Shown: positions 8,808 through 17,138 of the stretch, piece after piece
Layout: each line of letters starts with the position of its first letter
Numbering within the stretch: position 1 is the first letter of the stretch
Source of the DNA: Nitrospirota bacterium
GTDB taxonomy: Bacteria; Nitrospirota; Thermodesulfovibrionia; Thermodesulfovibrionales; JdFR-88
DNA: 32,581 bases
Assembly (NCBI GenBank): GCA_021813405.1
Contig: JAKAKS010000004.1
Coordinates: 1 to 32,581 of the forward strand
Reading direction: 5' to 3'
Position numbers and translations under genes: made by a program
The notes under the pieces: model-generated
Told to the model about the DNA's origin: nothing
Databases searched by the model: none
What the model saw: only the letters and a program-made list of their open reading frames with translations

Positions 8808-11800
8808 TCAAAGACGGGACGTGTCAAACCGTACGACTACGCCCGCACCTTTACCGCGCAATATTTCCAGACTGCCCTGGAGCTGTTTCCTGGCAAGTTC
8901 ATTTACCAATATGAGGCCAAGAGAGCTTGACCGTTCTATCTGAAACCCTGCCGGGAAGCCTATTCCATTATCCGCGAAGGTCAGTTCTATCTCATTTCCT
9001 TTCTTTCTCAAAGAGATGCTGATCTCCCCGCCCCTTTTGTTGGGGAAGGCATGCTTGATGGAATTCGATAGCAACTCATTTGCTATAAGGCCGCATGGTA
9101 TGGCTGCATCTAAAGAGACCGGGGCTGAATCTAGGTCCAGATTAAGCCTGACGTGCGCTGCCTTATAATCGGCGGCAACAGCCTTCACAAGCTCTTCCAG
9201 GTAGTCCTTCAGGTCCAGCCTCGAAAGTTCCTTTGTCTTGTAAAGCAGCTCATGCACAAGGGCCATAGACTGTATCCTGGCCCCGGTCTCTTTGAACATC
9301 TGCCGGACTCCCGCGTCTTTTATGGAGTTCATCTGCAGGCTTAAGAGCGCGGATATGGCGTTCATGTTGTTTTTAGTCCTGTGGTACACCTCTTTTAGCA
9401 GGACTTCTTTTTCTTTCAGGGCGTCTTTGAGAAAATCTTCCGCCTGCTTGCGCAGGGTAAAGTCTTCAATCGCAAGAAGTATCATCTGCTTTTTTTCGCC
9501 ATGCTGCACGATTCTGCGGGCATTAAGCAGCATCGTTTTCCTGCCGATTGCCGGGAAATCGTGCTCTACCTCAAAGTCACTTAAAACTTCATTCTTAGGA
9601 AGAATCCCGGAGAGGAGCTTTTTAAGTTGCGGAATATTCCACTGCCCGTTTCCCAACTCGAAGACACTCTTTTTTTCGGTTTCTTCTCTGATACCCCTGA
9701 ACATGGCGTAAAAGGCCCTGTTTGCCGTTATCACCCTGAGGCCGGCATCCAGTACCAGCAGGGGTTCGCGCACCGTATCCACAATGCTCTCCGCAAACAC
9801 GCTGGCGTCCACGGCCGATTGCTGGGCCTGTTTAGTTTCCGTTATGTCGGTAAAGGTGATCACCGTACCGTCTATTACATTTTCCACTGTGCGGTAGGGA
9901 AGGATCCTTATCAGGCGCCAATTGCCTTGTTTGGTCTGGACTTCCTTTTCCTTGTAAACAAGGGTTTTCATTACCTGCTCCACATCCCCAACCAGGTTTT
10001 CATCGGCCAGGTTGGTGGCAAACTGTTCCAGGGGCCTGCCGATATCGGAAGGGATTAGCTTCACAATGCCGGTAGCCATCGGGGTGAACCGCTTGATTCT
10101 AAGCCCGTTGTCAAGGAAGATGGTGGCTATCTCCGTCCCCGTAAGCAGGTTGTTCATATCGCTGTTGGACTGGGAAAGCTCATCCATCTTCTTTTGAAGC
10201 TCGGTATTCACGGTTACAAGCTCCTCGTTAACCGATTGCAGCTCTTCCTGCGAGGTCTGCAGCTCCTCATTCATGCTTTGCAGTTCCTCGTTAGAGGACT
10301 GGAGCTCTTCATTGGAGGATTGCAGCTCCTGGGTGGCGTTTTCAGCCTCGCGCACCACCGATTGCAGGTACTGCTTATTTGCGGCAAGCTGCTTTTCCAG
10401 TTCCCGTACGCGCCTGTCATTTTTGCCGGAAACAGCGGACTTCCCCTCCGGTTCCTGCGCGCCCGCCTGCCCGGGGACTTCCTTGAAGACTACCAGGGAC
10501 ATGCCTTGCGGCGATTCCGGCTGCTTAAGAGGGCTTACTTCGATTCTGACCGCCTCAAGCCCTCCGTTGCCCTTAAACGTAACATTTTCGCTTGCGATCG
10601 GTTTCTTCTGACGCGCGGCTTTTTCCAAAGCTGCGGCGAGCGCCGGCCTCAGTTCCCCGCGGGCCATCTTCAAGATATCAAGAGAGGGTCTTCCCCCGGG
10701 ATGCTCCAGGAATTTGGCCGTCCGCCCGTGGAAATAAAGGATGGTGTTTTTCGGGTCGACTATTACGCAGGCAGGCGTGTAGCGCTCCATCAGGATATTT
10801 TCAACAATTCCGCTGATGCCGGGCTCCGGGGTTTTTACGGCAATCCCCGTCCTCTGCTCTTCGGTAACCCCTTTTATGGCCGCGGAAGGGAACTCGACTT
10901 TCAAGGCCGATACGGTCTGCTTGCGGATGTAAATCTTCCATTTCCGGTCCAGCGCCTGAAAAAGATCCCCAAATTCCCCGATTGCCTCTGAAGGGCCCAG
11001 CAAGAGTATGCCGCCGGGATTTAAAACATAGTGAAAAAGAGGCAAAAGCCTTCTATGCGCCGCGGAATCAAGATAGATCATGAGGTTCCGGCAGCTCACC
11101 AAATCGAGCCTTGAAAAAGGAGGGTGGCGCAGGACATCGTGGGCGGCGAAAACCACCGTCCTGCGGATGTCCTTTTTTATCCGGTATGTGCCGCCTGATT
11201 TAACGAAGAAATGCGAGAGCCTTTCAGCCGTCACGTTCTTTTGCAGTGATTCGGCAAAAACGCCTTCCCGGGCCTTATCTATGGCCCGGGCGTCCACGTC
11301 GGTTGCAAATATCTGCACCTTGCAATCCACGTTCTCCTCATCCATGTATTCCCTGAGCATGATGGCTATCGAGTAAGCCTCCTCGCCGGTCGAGCAGCCA
11401 GGCACCCAAACCCTCACGGGCTGCTGTGCGGGTCTGTTTTTAAAGATAAGCGGCAAGGCCTTTTTCTTCAGGCCTTCAAAAGCGCCGGGATCACGAAAGA
11501 AGCTTGTCACCCCGATAAGGAAATGCCTGCTGAGCAGGTCAACCTCCCCGGGGTCCTGCTTGAGATAACGCATGTAAGCCGCGATATCATCCATCTGATG
11601 AAGGGCCATGCGCATTTCAATCCTTCGTCTGACAGTATTTTTCTTGTAAAAGGCAAAGTCCTGCCCTGTCTTGTTGCGGATGAGAAGAAGTATTTTATGC
11701 AGGTCCCCGGAGATTTGCTGGTCCGTGGCGCCTGGCGCCCGTTCAGCCCCGGCGATCCCATTCCCGGCGCCCTGCCTGGCCTCTATGATTGCAGAGTGTT

Positions 11801-12425
11801 TTATGTATTCAATAATTTTGCCAGGCATCTCTTCGGGAGGAAGAATGAAATCCGCCAATCCGGTGTCAATGGCGCTTTGCGGCATTCCATCATACTGCGC
11901 TGATTTCGGCTCCTGCACCATTGCCATGCCGCCATCGCTCTTGATGTCCTTGAGCCCCTGCGTCCCGTCGAATCCCGTTCCGGAGAGGACCACGCAAATG
12001 GCTTTTTGCCCCTGATCCAGCGCCAGGGAATGAAAAAAGAAATCTATGGGGTGCCTCAGGCCATGGGGCGACCGCGGTTCAAAAAGATGAAGATGTCCGC
12101 CCGTTATGCCCATGTCCTTATTAGGAGGAATTATATAAAGGTGGCCGGGCATTACCTTCACGTCATCCCCGGCTTCGGAGACCTCTATCTTCGCATATTT
12201 CTTAAGCAACTCAACCATCATGCTTTTGCGGGTGGGTTCAAGGTGCGTGACGAGGACAAAGGCCGCTCCGCAGCCAGAAGGAAGATGCGCAAAAAAGCGT
12301 TCAAGCGCATTCAGCCCCCCGCCGGAGGCGCCTATGCCTACAACGTAAGGGGTGGCGGGCAAAGAGCGTCCCTTTCTCTCTTTGGATTTTGAGACAACTT
12401 TTTTGCTTTCAGGCACGTTGTCCAC
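8808..12425 (-). CDS. CheB-CheR-PAS-histidine kinase fusion protein
   Basis: 1205-aa signalling protein from a GTG start. Residues ~25-210 are a CheB methylesterase without a receiver domain, with catalytic Ser34 (GASGG), His61 (LVTHLEP) and Asp153 (SGTGFDGT) all present. Next comes a CheR methyltransferase (~240-500) with the SAM site PGCSTGEEAYS and the NLMIYL strand. A long coiled coil of repeated SSNEELQ-type heptads (~680-780) leads to two PAS domains (~780-1000). The C-terminus is a HisKA_2-type kinase: H-box with HRTKNNM, N-box NELLSNSIKHA, G-box DNGIGFP. The architecture is known in environmental bacteria, and its substrate is usually undefined. It stands alone, with no receptor or CheA gene beside it. 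The HisKA_2 family often feeds a separate response regulator, none of which is adjacent. Confidence 0.93.
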   Translation of the reverse strand: MDNVPESKKVVSKSKERKGRSLPATPYVVGIGASGGGLNALERFFAHLPSGCGAAFVLVTHLEPTRKSMMVELLKKYAKIEVSEAGDDVKVMPGHLYIIPPNKDMGITGGHLHLFEPRSPHGLRHPIDFFFHSLALDQGQKAICVVLSGTGFDGTQGLKDIKSDGGMAMVQEPKSAQYDGMPQSAIDTGLADFILPPEEMPGKIIEYIKHSAIIEARQGAGNGIAGAERAPGATDQQISGDLHKILLLIRNKTGQDFAFYKKNTVRRRIEMRMALHQMDDIAAYMRYLKQDPGEVDLLSRHFLIGVTSFFRDPGAFEGLKKKALPLIFKNRPAQQPVRVWVPGCSTGEEAYSIAIMLREYMDEENVDCKVQIFATDVDARAIDKAREGVFAESLQKNVTAERLSHFFVKSGGTYRIKKDIRRTVVFAAHDVLRHPPFSRLDLVSCRNLMIYLDSAAHRRLLPLFHYVLNPGGILLLGPSEAIGEFGDLFQALDRKWKIYIRKQTVSALKVEFPSAAIKGVTEEQRTGIAVKTPEPGISGIVENILMERYTPACVIVDPKNTILYFHGRTAKFLEHPGGRPSLDILKMARGELRPALAAALEKAARQKKPIASENVTFKGNGGLEAVRIEVSPLKQPESPQGMSLVVFKEVPGQAGAQEPEGKSAVSGKNDRRVRELEKQLAANKQYLQSVVREAENATQELQSSNEELQSSNEELQSMNEELQTSQEELQSVNEELVTVNTELQKKMDELSQSNSDMNNLLTGTEIATIFLDNGLRIKRFTPMATGIVKLIPSDIGRPLEQFATNLADENLVGDVEQVMKTLVYKEKEVQTKQGNWRLIRILPYRTVENVIDGTVITFTDITETKQAQQSAVDASVFAESIVDTVREPLLVLDAGLRVITANRAFYAMFRGIREETEKKSVFELGNGQWNIPQLKKLLSGILPKNEVLSDFEVEHDFPAIGRKTMLLNARRIVQHGEKKQMILLAIEDFTLRKQAEDFLKDALKEKEVLLKEVYHRTKNNMNAISALLSLQMNSIKDAGVRQMFKETGARIQSMALVHELLYKTKELSRLDLKDYLEELVKAVAADYKAAHVRLNLDLDSAPVSLDAAIPCGLIANELLSNSIKHAFPNKRGGEISISLRKKGNEIELTFADNGIGFPAGFQIERSSSLGLILVNELARKQLQGSLEILRGKGAGVVVRFDTSRL

Positions 12426-12431
12426 CCTCGA

Positions 12432-12464
12432 ATCACCAGTTGCCAGGCAACTGGGTGATTTTTT
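12432..12464 (+). terminator. Strong hairpin with T-run abutting the CheB/CheR kinase start
   Basis: A 13-bp stem (ATCACCAGTTGCC pairing with GGCAACTGGGTGAT, one bulged base) is followed on the plus strand by six T. On the plus strand this is a textbook intrinsic terminator, though no plus-strand gene precedes it. On the minus strand it sits in the kinase leader, ending 6 nt before the GTG, where it could affect ribosome access. Confidence 0.55.
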
Positions 12465-12671
12465 GGAAAAAACGATTGCAACCTATTTTATTAGTATATA
12501 TTTTTTTGTTTTTTTGTATACCAGATCACCAAAACAAGAATAAGAGAGGGGCCTTAAGAGCGGAAAATCAAGAAAAGCAGGGAGGTTGCCGCTTAAGCGG
12601 ACTAAATCCGCCCTCCATAGCTGGCCCCTGCGAGCGCTGGTTTCCGCGAAAAACCATTCCCGTCTTCTCCA

Positions 12672-12715
12672 CATGACATAAACTTCATGACATATGTCAT
12701 ATTGACTATGTCATG
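12672..12715. promoter_or_regulatory. Nested palindromic operator with four ATGACATA half-sites
   Basis: Inner perfect palindrome ATGACATATGTCAT (12687-12700) and outer inverted repeat CATGACATA (12672-12680) / TATGTCATG (12707-12715) share exactly the same dyad centre, 12693.5. Half-sites of the same orientation are 14 bp apart. This is the pattern expected for cooperative binding of two dimers. The right half-site overlaps the -35 box of the promoter at 12703-12732, so repression is the simplest reading. The cognate regulator is not in the window. Confidence 0.65.
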
Positions 12716-12732
12716 TCCGGCCGGGTTAAAAT
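12703..12732 (+). promoter_or_regulatory. Sigma-70-type promoter under the palindromic operator
   Basis: TTGACT (12703-12708) and TAAAAT (12727-12732), each 5 of 6 to consensus, spaced 18 bp. It faces the small Lys-rich reading frame at 12901 across a ~165-nt leader and would run antisense into cheR. Confidence 0.5.
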
Positions 12733-12900
12733 GCCGCCTGTACGGGGGATTTGCCCCTTCTTTGCTCTTTGAAAAATAATGGATTGGGAAGCCGGAAAAC
12801 GCTGCCGGACAACAGGAGTTTTTAAAAGCCGCGGGTTTGAACAGGCTTGAACAGAAAAAGTGGAAAAACGGTTTAAAACCGGCCAGTTGCAGCTTTTCAT

Positions 12901-13125
12901 TTGAACACTGAAAAAAAGAAGCCTTTATATGGCGGCACAGCCCTTAATCTATCGAAGCGAGACGAGGCTAAACGGAGGCGAACACCGCCCGCGAAAAAAG
13001 TAAAAACTGGGAAAAAGCTTAAAGGCATATCGGCGAATGCCACAAAAATCAAAATGGATTTCCGGTTGATTCACCCGGAAATGACGGCTTATTGCGAAGT
13101 GACTGGAAGCGGCATAACGGCCTAA
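12901..13125 (+). CDS. Doubtful small lysine-rich ORF
   Basis: 74 codons from a TTG. The product is very basic in its first 45 residues (many KK, KRR and KK(P) runs) and resembles no family I recognise. No Shine-Dalgarno precedes the TTG. It lies downstream of the operator-controlled promoter at 12703-12732 and ends 8 bp before the convergent cheR. It could be a real small nucleic-acid-binding protein, or the transcript could be non-coding. Confidence 0.3.
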   Translation: MNTEKKKPLYGGTALNLSKRDEAKRRRTPPAKKVKTGKKLKGISANATKIKMDFRLIHPEMTAYCEVTGSGITA

Positions 13126-13132
13126 CGTGATT

Positions 13133-13960
13133 CTACCCCATCCTGTAATACAGCCCTCCGCGGGTACGCACCGGCCTAAAGCCGGTAAGGACCTCGTCCA
13201 TCAGGTCTGAACATCCGGCAAAGAGACAGCCTTTTGGCGAGATACACCTCCTGAAATGGGCCGTTATCGTCTTTACGGCCTGCGGCTGCATGTAGATGAA
13301 GATATTGCGGCAGAATATGAAATCCAGATTGGCAAGCCCGTCAAAGGTGCCTTCATCCATAAGGTTTCCGGTGCGGAAGGAAACGTTATTCTTCCACTGG
13401 GGTTTCAGCGCCAGCCTGCCGCCTTCCATCCGGTTGAAGTATTTTTCCTTAAGCGGAGCCTCGCTTTGGGCAAGCCTTACGGAATTTTCCCTGTAAACAG
13501 CCTCGCGCGCCCTGGCTATGGAGAACCGGCTGATGTCCACGCCTACAACGTTTACGTTCCAGCCCGCAAAAAGCCCGCTTTCGGTTATAAGGATGTTTAG
13601 TGAATAAGGCTCCTCGCCGGCCGCGCACCCTGCCGACAGCACTTTCAGATATCTGTCCCCTGCCCCGCCCTTTCTTGCCGCAACCTCCTTTAAAAGAGAG
13701 GAAAAAGCCGCAAGCTGGGCCCTGTCCCGGAAGAAATACGTCTCCTGGTTTACCAGGCCCGATACAAGGTTGCCAAGCTCATGCTGGTTTCCGGACAGTC
13801 TGGAAATGAATTCCTCCGGGGTTGCGGAGAGCTGCATGCAGCGGTCGATGGCCCTTCCCCTCAGGCATTCCAGTTTCAGGCCTTTTATGAGGATGCCGGA
13901 TTTTTTGTTGACGAGGTTTTTTAAATCGGCCAGCAGTGCGTCCGGGAAAAAATCCTCCAC
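13133..13960 (-). CDS. cheR: CheR-type protein-glutamate methyltransferase
   Basis: 275-aa SAM-dependent methyltransferase that would methylate receptor glutamates. It shows the family landmarks in order: VNQETYFFRD, the SAM motif AGCAAGEEPYS, the acidic strand VVGVDIS, and DFIFCRNIFIYM. There is no C-terminal TPR. It starts with GTG one base after the nrdR stop (TGA-C-GTG), so it should be translated as the last gene of the rpiB-glyA-nrdR operon. No CheB, CheA or receptor gene adjoins it; the fused CheB/CheR kinase is the nearest related gene. Confidence 0.9.
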   Translation of the reverse strand: MEDFFPDALLADLKNLVNKKSGILIKGLKLECLRGRAIDRCMQLSATPEEFISRLSGNQHELGNLVSGLVNQETYFFRDRAQLAAFSSLLKEVAARKGGAGDRYLKVLSAGCAAGEEPYSLNILITESGLFAGWNVNVVGVDISRFSIARAREAVYRENSVRLAQSEAPLKEKYFNRMEGGRLALKPQWKNNVSFRTGNLMDEGTFDGLANLDFIFCRNIFIYMQPQAVKTITAHFRRCISPKGCLFAGCSDLMDEVLTGFRPVRTRGGLYYRMG

Positions 13961-13961
13961 G

Positions 13962-14429
13962 TCAAACCCCGCCTTTTTTGCCCTCGAAAAGAGTCTTCAC
14001 CTCGTCCATCAGTTCGCTTATGTCCTTGAACTGCCTGTATACTGAAGCGAAGCGGACATAGGCCACCTTGTCCAGCTCCCGGAGGCAGGCCATAACCTCT
14101 TCGCCTACGGCGGCGCTTTGCAGTTCCTTCTGCCCGAGGGCCAGAACTTTTTTTTCTATCTCGCCCACAACGGTTTCAAGCCGCTCCATGGATACGGGCC
14201 TTTTTTCGCAGGCTTTTTTAAGGCCCTGGAGCACTTTCTGGCGGTCGAAGGGCTCACGCCGGCCATCCTTCTTTACGATGAGGGGAAGTATTTCTTCTAT
14301 GCGCTCGTAGGAGGTAAACCGGCGCTCGCATTTAAGGCATTCGCGCCGCCTGCGGATTACGTCGCCTTCCTTGCTTGTCCTGGAATCTATTACCTTGTCT
14401 TCAGGATGGGCGCAGAAAGGGCACTTCAT
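13962..14429 (-). CDS. nrdR: Transcriptional repressor NrdR
   Basis: 155-aa nucleotide-sensing repressor of ribonucleotide reductase genes. The N-terminal zinc ribbon has CPFC at 3-6 and CLKC at 31-34, followed by an ATP-cone domain (KKDGRREPFDRQKVLQGLKKAC). Length and layout are canonical. The ATG comes directly after the glyA TAG. The rpiB-glyA-nrdR order is a recurrent bacterial arrangement. No NrdR-box pair was recognised in the window. Confidence 0.96.
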   Translation of the reverse strand: MKCPFCAHPEDKVIDSRTSKEGDVIRRRRECLKCERRFTSYERIEEILPLIVKKDGRREPFDRQKVLQGLKKACEKRPVSMERLETVVGEIEKKVLALGQKELQSAAVGEEVMACLRELDKVAYVRFASVYRQFKDISELMDEVKTLFEGKKGGV

Positions 14430-15674
14430 CTAGTCTATCGGGAACCCCGCAGCCAGCTCCCTGGCCCTCCTGCCCGCGGACTCCAGCACGCCGGCGTCCT
14501 CCGGCGCGGATATCACCTGGTCTATAAGCTCCGCAATCAGTTTCATCTCTCCGGCCTTCATTCCCCTGGTTGTAACGCATGGGGTGCCTATCCTGATCCC
14601 GCTGGTAACGGCCGGGGGAAGCGGATCAAACGGGATTGCGTTTTTATTTACGGTAATGCCGGCCTTGTCCAGGGCCTCTTCGGCCTGCTTGCCGGTTATT
14701 TTTTTGTTTGCAAGGTCTATGAGCATCAGGTGGTTGTCCGTGCCGCCGGATATCAGTTTATATCCGTGCGCCACAAGCTCTGCGGCAAGAGCGCGCGCGT
14801 TGCCCACCACGTCCGCCTGGTAATCCTTGAATTCCGGCGCAAGGGCCTCCTTCAGCGCCACGGCCTTTGCGGCCACAACGTGCACCAGCGGCCCCCCCTG
14901 GATACCTGGGAATATCATCTTGTCTATTATCTTGCCGTACTCTTCCTTGCACATGATAAGCCCGCCTCTTGGGCCTCTGAGAGTTTTGTGCGTGGTTGTG
15001 GTGACAAAATCGGCATGGGGCACAGGCGAGGGGTGCAAGCCTACTGCAACCAGCCCGGCTATATGGGCGATGTCCGCAACCAGATGCGCCTGCACGGATT
15101 TGGCTATTCTGTCGAATGCGGCAAAATCGATTATGCGTGTATAGGCGCTTGCGCCCGCTAAAATAAGTTTTGGCCTGTGCTCGCGGGCAATCCTTTCGAC
15201 CTCGTCGTAATCTATTCTCCCCGTCTCCCGGTTTACCCCATATGAAACCGTTTTATAGAGCATCCCTGAAAAATTGGCGGGCGCGCCGTGGCTTAGATGG
15301 CCTCCGTGGCGCAGGTCCATGCCAAGCACGGTATCTCCGGGCTTCAGCATTCCAAGATATACAGCCATGTTTGCCTGGGTGCCGGAGTGCGGCTGCACGT
15401 TTACATGCTCCGCGCCAAACAGCTCCTTTGTGCGGGATATGGCAAGCGTTTCGACGGCGTCGGCGTACTCGCAGCCGCCGTAATATCTCTTGCCCGGATA
15501 ACCTTCGGCGTATTTATTTGTAAATACGGAGCCCTGGGCCTCCATCACCGCCTTGCTGGCGTAGTTCTCCGAGGCGATGAGGAGGATTTTTTCCCTCTCC
15601 CTGGCCCTTTCCTTTTCTATTGCGCCGAATATATCCGGGTCGGAATCCTTAAGGCTTCTATTTCTGGCCTGCAT
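14430..15674 (-). CDS. glyA: Serine hydroxymethyltransferase
   Basis: PLP enzyme interconverting serine and glycine with tetrahydrofolate, a main source of one-carbon units. 414 aa, the standard length. The PLP lysine lies in [14 protein letters not shown], and the N-terminal substrate region reads [15 protein letters not shown] with [13 protein letters not shown]. The ATG overlaps the 3' end of rpiB by 17 nt, and a GAGG ribosome site lies about 15 nt upstream inside rpiB. The stop touches the nrdR start. Confidence 0.97.
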   Translation of the reverse strand: MQARNRSLKDSDPDIFGAIEKERAREREKILLIASENYASKAVMEAQGSVFTNKYAEGYPGKRYYGGCEYADAVETLAISRTKELFGAEHVNVQPHSGTQANMAVYLGMLKPGDTVLGMDLRHGGHLSHGAPANFSGMLYKTVSYGVNRETGRIDYDEVERIAREHRPKLILAGASAYTRIIDFAAFDRIAKSVQAHLVADIAHIAGLVAVGLHPSPVPHADFVTTTTHKTLRGPRGGLIMCKEEYGKIIDKMIFPGIQGGPLVHVVAAKAVALKEALAPEFKDYQADVVGNARALAAELVAHGYKLISGGTDNHLMLIDLANKKITGKQAEEALDKAGITVNKNAIPFDPLPPAVTSGIRIGTPCVTTRGMKAGEMKLIAELIDQVISAPEDAGVLESAGRRARELAAGFPID

Positions 15675-16134
15675 TCTTTGAAAAAACCTCTTCCATGAAA
15701 GTTATTTTTGAAAGCCTTGCAGCGTGGCGGCCGCCGTCGAAGGGCGTTTCCAGCCATGTGCGCACAATCTCCGCCGCCATTACCGGGCCTATCATCCTGC
15801 TTCCCATTGCCAGCACATTGGCGTTGTTGTGCTGCCTGCTTAAGCGCGCGCTGACGGGCTCCGAGCAGAGCGCCGCCCTTATGCCGTGGCATTTGTTTGC
15901 CGCTATGCTCATGCCGATTCCGGTCCCGCAGATAAGTATGCCCATCTCCGCCTGGCCGCTTGCGACCAGTTCCGACACCTTCCGCGCATAGTCCGGATAA
16001 TCCACCGAAGCGGTCCCTTCCGGCCCCAGATCCACAGCCTGCACCCCCATCTGCTGAAGGCAGGCCATGATCTCCCGTTTCAGTTCAACCCCGGCGTGGT
16101 CCGAGCCGATTGCCACAACTTTAGCAACAACCAT
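15658..16134 (-). CDS. rpiB: Ribose-5-phosphate isomerase B
   Basis: 158-aa RpiB/LacAB-type isomerase of the pentose phosphate pathway, converting ribose-5-P and ribulose-5-P. It has the [11 protein letters not shown] start, the catalytic-cysteine loop [14 protein letters not shown], and the [15 protein letters not shown] motif. First gene of the rpiB-glyA-nrdR-cheR operon. The ATG has no Shine-Dalgarno and lies only 8 nt after a good -10 box, so the transcript may be leaderless. It diverges from sodB. Confidence 0.96.
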   Translation of the reverse strand: MVVAKVVAIGSDHAGVELKREIMACLQQMGVQAVDLGPEGTASVDYPDYARKVSELVASGQAEMGILICGTGIGMSIAANKCHGIRAALCSEPVSARLSRQHNNANVLAMGSRMIGPVMAAEIVRTWLETPFDGGRHAARLSKITFMEEVFSKNAGQK

Positions 16135-16142
16135 AGCAGATT

Positions 16143-16171
16143 ATGATAAATTAGCCCGAAATCTTTTTCAA
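16143..16171 (-). promoter_or_regulatory. Promoter of the rpiB operon
   Basis: On the minus strand TTGAAA (16166-16171) and TATCAT (16143-16148), each 5 of 6 to consensus, with a 17-bp spacer. The -10 ends 8 nt before the rpiB ATG, placing the likely start of transcription at or next to the ATG. Confidence 0.65.
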
Positions 16172-16230
16172 GGAAGAAGACCCGTGCCCCGTAATTCGCG
16201 GCCCGTTTCACGGTAAACGGCCCACTAATC

Positions 16231-16258
16231 TTGACACCCGCGCCCCCTGTGATAGCTT
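16231..16258 (+). promoter_or_regulatory. Promoter of sodB
   Basis: Perfect TTGACA (16231-16236), 16-bp spacer, and an extended -10 TGA-TAGCTT (hexamer 16253-16258). The leader of about 50 nt ends in a strong GGAGG ribosome site. No Fur box was evident by eye. Confidence 0.55.
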
Positions 16259-16315
16259 TTAACTAAGCGGCAACCCCGTACAAACTTCCCCCATAAAACG
16301 ATCGAGGAGGACAAT

Positions 16316-16930
16316 ATGGCTGTAAAACAGACCGCTTACCAGGCAAAGGACTATTCCGAGCTGATAGGGATGGAGGGCTTCAGCGACGAGCTGCTCAACA
16401 ATCATTTTACGCTGTACAAAGGCTATGTGGACAACACAAACAAGCTCCAGCAGATGATAGCCAATGCCGCAAAGGACGGCAAGGACCCCGGCTTTGCGGA
16501 GCTTAACAGGCGGCTGGGCTTTGAATGGAACGGCATGAGGATGCACGAATACTACTTCGACGCGCTTGGCGGCGAGGGCAGCATAAAAAAAACCGGGGGG
16601 CTTTACAAAAAGCTTTCCGACGAGTTCGGCAGCTTTGAGGAGTGGCAAAAGGCCTTCCAGGCGATGGGGAGTATACGTGGAATAGGCTGGGCCGCCCTGT
16701 ATCACGACCCAAACACAAACCGGTGTTTCAATTTATGGATAGAGCAGCACCACATAAGCCATCCAACCAGCTGCCAGCTTCTTCTGACGATGGACATGTG
16801 GGAGCACGCCTTCATGCTGGACTACGGCCTGGACAAGGCCGGCTACATCGAGGCGTTCATGAAGAATATTAACTGGGACGTAATTGAAGAACGCCTTGAG
16901 GCCGGCGCCCACATCTGGGCAAAGGCATAA
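16316..16930 (+). CDS. sodB: Fe/Mn-type superoxide dismutase
   Basis: 204-aa dismutase that converts superoxide to oxygen and hydrogen peroxide, with no signal peptide and so cytoplasmic. Metal ligands are visible as His30 (NNHFTLYKGYV), His77 (MRMHEYYFDAL), Asp160 and His164 (DMWEHAF). The subtype is the divergent branch found in anaerobes, so iron versus manganese cannot be told from sequence. GAGGAGG lies just upstream of the ATG. It is monocistronic, ending before a repeat and a terminator. Its presence indicates exposure to oxygen. Confidence 0.94.
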   Translation: MAVKQTAYQAKDYSELIGMEGFSDELLNNHFTLYKGYVDNTNKLQQMIANAAKDGKDPGFAELNRRLGFEWNGMRMHEYYFDALGGEGSIKKTGGLYKKLSDEFGSFEEWQKAFQAMGSIRGIGWAALYHDPNTNRCFNLWIEQHHISHPTSCQLLLTMDMWEHAFMLDYGLDKAGYIEAFMKNINWDVIEERLEAGAHIWAKA

Positions 16931-16955
16931 GGGAAAAACTAACATTAAAAGGCCA

Positions 16956-17068
16956 GTCATTCCGGCGAAAACCGGCATAGGGCAGCTTTCAGTCAAAGTC
17001 ACAGGACCTTGGCTCACATCCGGGGTGACGGCCTGAAAAAAGAAGGATTCCGGACAAGCCGGAATGAC
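16956..17068. repeat. 113-bp MITE-like element with 11-bp terminal inverted repeats
   Basis: Perfect ends GTCATTCCGGC (16956-16966) and GCCGGAATGAC (17058-17068). The right end itself forms ATTCCGG-N5-CCGGAAT (17047-17065). The motif resembles intergenic repeats common in Desulfobacterota and Nitrospirota genomes (from memory). No coding capacity. Confidence 0.65.
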
Positions 17069-17082
17069 AAACCTAAAACAAT

Positions 17083-17116
17083 AAAAAAAAGGGGCCCGGA
17101 AATCCGGGCCCCTTTT
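17083..17116 (-). terminator. Bidirectional terminator between the porin and sodB
   Basis: GGGGCCCGG (17091-17099) and CCGGGCCCC (17104-17112) form a 9-bp GC stem with a 4-nt loop. The minus strand (porin) gives a run of eight U; the plus strand (sodB side) gives four U. Strongest for the porin, whose stop is 23 nt upstream. Confidence 0.85.
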
Positions 17117-17138
17117 GAAATTCCCTTTGGGGGATTTC

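Larger units (their letters stand above)
12426..12900. other. 475-bp gene-free regulatory stretch
   Basis: Separates the divergent CheB/CheR kinase (-) from the region before cheR. From left to right it holds the hairpin with T-run next to the kinase start, a very AT-rich block with candidate minus-strand -10 boxes (TATACA with an upstream TG near 12520), palindrome CCGCTTAAGCGG at 12589-12600 nested with a GCGGA/TCCGC hairpin, the operator-promoter at 12672-12732, TTGAACAG direct repeats at 12837 and 12847 (one helical turn apart), and palindrome CGGTTT-A-AAACCG at 12869-12881. No convincing coding frame or known RNA family was recognised. Confidence 0.6.

Noticed and set aside
10194-10380. 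Low-complexity repeat of GAGCTCTTCATT-like units
   Set aside because: These encode the SSNEELQ heptads of the coiled coil in the CheB/CheR kinase, a known feature of that family and not an independent repeat element.
12540-12665. Possible structured RNA with CCGCTTAAGCGG and GCGGA/TCCGC hairpins
   Set aside because: The hairpins are mutually exclusive and short, no promoter or terminator frames them, and no known RNA family was recognised.
14118-15161. Plus-strand open frame of ~350 codons opposite nrdR and glyA
   Set aside because: Complement of conserved housekeeping genes; no start signal and no recognisable domain.
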